From CAJQQY01 sp964564545 (lineage in GTDB: Bacteria > Bacteroidota > Bacteroidia > Chitinophagales > Saprospiraceae), in assembly GCA_964564545.1 (NCBI GenBank), contig CAZMBP010000019.1:44793-108792 (forward strand): a stretch of 64,000 nt of DNA. Direction: 5' to 3'. This document shows, piece after piece, positions 63,245-64,000 of this stretch. The position numbers and the translations under genes are program-made. The notes under the pieces were generated by a model, which saw only the letters and a program-made list of their open reading frames with translations, had not been told where the DNA came from and ran no database searches. Numbering within the stretch: position 1 is the first letter of the stretch; each line of letters starts with the position of its first letter.

Positions 63245-64000
63245 TTAAACCGCTTCCAGTATTTTATACCCTTCCAAATTTGTCACGCCCCAATTTTCCA
63301 ATTCTTCTTTTGTCCAAAGTTCAGGAAAGAAAATTCTTCGTTGGTAACGGGGATGCATATATTTTTTCCAATCACTTCCTCCTGTTGCTTCCGCAGCCTC
63401 TTCGCCACTCTCCAAATATTTTGCAGCAGCCCAATAATGTGCCATCACCCAAGAGACATTCACGGTGTGATCATAATGTCGCATGGCATTGACAAGTGCA
63501 ACATTTTTTTGATATTCTTCAGGAAGCGATTTAAATTTTGTCCAAAGATTAATCGTGTTGTACTCTTTCATTTTTAGCAAAAAGCGCCCTTTGTACTTTT
63601 CTTCAAAAAGATTCATCAGCGTTGATTTTTCACCTGTTGCATAATCTTTTCCTGCAGCTTGCCAATACAAATGATCGAAGGCATGTTCGAAAGGAGTATC
63701 ACGATCAATGGACGCTCTAAAACGATAATCAATCAAGTTGATTAACTCTGTTGAACAAAATTCAATCTCTCGATATTGCGCACTTTGAAAACCACTTGCT
63801 GGTGTCAATGTTGTTCTGAATTTCATGTATTGCTCTACTTCCATTCCATCGCCCATAATGTTGAATGACTCAGAAAGCATATCAAAGTATCGACTGATTC
63901 GCATCAATCTAGAAGAGAAAAATTCAGGTGTTAGTTCTTTGTTTTTGGCAACCTGTTCAATTTCCCAAAGAATCATTTTGAAAAGCAATTCGTTGATTTG
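63245..64000 (-). CDS. Tryptophan 2,3-dioxygenase family protein, N-terminus outside the window
   Basis: At least 251 residues; the frame stays open to the window edge, so the gene is 5'-truncated by the boundary. The edge reads QINELLFKMILWEIEQV, the family's substrate-pocket helix (QxxELxFK). TLTPASGFQSAQYREIE is the signature region. FEHAFDHLYWQAAG probably holds the proximal heme His. The enzyme opens the indole ring of tryptophan to N-formylkynurenine in the cytoplasm. Whether it is the classical enzyme or a relative cannot be judged without the N-terminus. Confidence 0.88.
   Translation of the reverse strand, partial: QINELLFKMILWEIEQVAKNKELTPEFFSSRLMRISRYFDMLSESFNIMGDGMEVEQYMKFRTTLTPASGFQSAQYREIEFCSTELINLIDYRFRASIDRDTPFEHAFDHLYWQAAGKDYATGEKSTLMNLFEEKYKGRFLLKMKEYNTINLWTKFKSLPEEYQKNVALVNAMRHYDHTVNVSWVMAHYWAAAKYLESGEEAAEATGGSDWKKYMHPRYQRRIFFPELWTKEELENWGVTNLEGYKILEAV

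Noticed and set aside
63187..63492. 101-codon plus-strand frame antisense to the dioxygenase gene
   Set aside because: It begins inside the shared terminator and lies opposite a clearly conserved enzyme.

Overview
The window looks like chromosomal DNA of a low-GC member of the Bacteroidota, plausibly Saprospiria- or Cytophagia-like. Several proteins end in type IX secretion (T9SS) sorting domains, and a PorP/SprF-type protein sits directly behind a giant adhesin. Lipoproteins carry Bacteroidota-style lipoboxes, Shine-Dalgarno sequences are scarce, and two promoters carry the TAnnTTTG -7 element. No rRNA, tRNA, CRISPR array, intact insertion sequence or phage gene was seen. Exact taxonomy cannot be settled from this sequence alone.

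Layout. 0-11 kb: a small lipoprotein; a three-gene operon of a T9SS-secreted S8 protease, a membrane-tethered TPR-CHAT (caspase-like) protein and a beta-barrel protein; a DUF5995-like protein; a CotH-type T9SS protein. 11-16.3 kb: PhnA/YjdM, a two-gene operon of unknown or SUKH-like proteins, two short-chain dehydrogenases divergent from a TetR regulator with visible operators, and a lipoprotein. 16.3-17.3 kb: a frameshifted small gene and an inverted pair of hairpin repeat modules. 17.3-20.2 kb: a thioredoxin / ApbE / DUF4266 / DUF3570 cluster. 20.3-24.3 kb: an ECF sigma factor with an anti-sigma-like membrane/beta-barrel protein, an NTF2-like protein and a duplicated zinc-ribbon membrane protein. 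24.4-30.8 kb: periplasmic sugar metabolism (Tat-exported TIM barrel, a ThuA / sugar dehydrogenase / PKD / cytochrome c fusion, GH20 hexosaminidase). 30.8-31.2 kb: the fossil of an FAD monooxygenase. 31.4-42.8 kb: a 3418-residue repeat adhesin plus PorP/SprF. 42.9-49.5 kb: a Tat-exported Gfo/Idh/MocA oxidoreductase, a second ThuA / dehydrogenase fusion and small secreted proteins. 49.7-58.7 kb: a compact denitrification island: an Rrf2 regulator divergent from norC-norB-nirK-nirV-sco-norQ-norD-norE-norF. 58.8-64 kb: secreted proteins, a decayed second norF and the C-terminal part of a tryptophan 2,3-dioxygenase.

How the genes work together. NirK (a copper nitrite reductase with a fused cytochrome c) makes NO from nitrite and NorCB reduces NO to N2O. 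NorQ/NorD (AAA+ ATPase and VWA protein) and NorE/NorF support NorCB assembly or activity, and the SCO protein probably supplies copper to NirK. No nosZ is in the window. The island has an almost ideal promoter: a perfect 15-bp inverted repeat with a 6-bp spacer directly in front of a TATATTTG box, next to a divergent Rrf2 gene with three candidate Fe-S cysteines.

Most interesting signals: the protease / CHAT / barrel operon with a terminator-like hairpin inside the CHAT signal-peptide codons; a matched ECF promoter pair (GGCAAC-N17-TCGTAT) in front of the sigma gene and in front of a broken small secreted protein; the Trx-ApbE-DUF4266-DUF3570 module, which has an ApbE but no visible flavin acceptor; and three unannotated gene fossils (monooxygenase, norF duplicate, small secreted protein).
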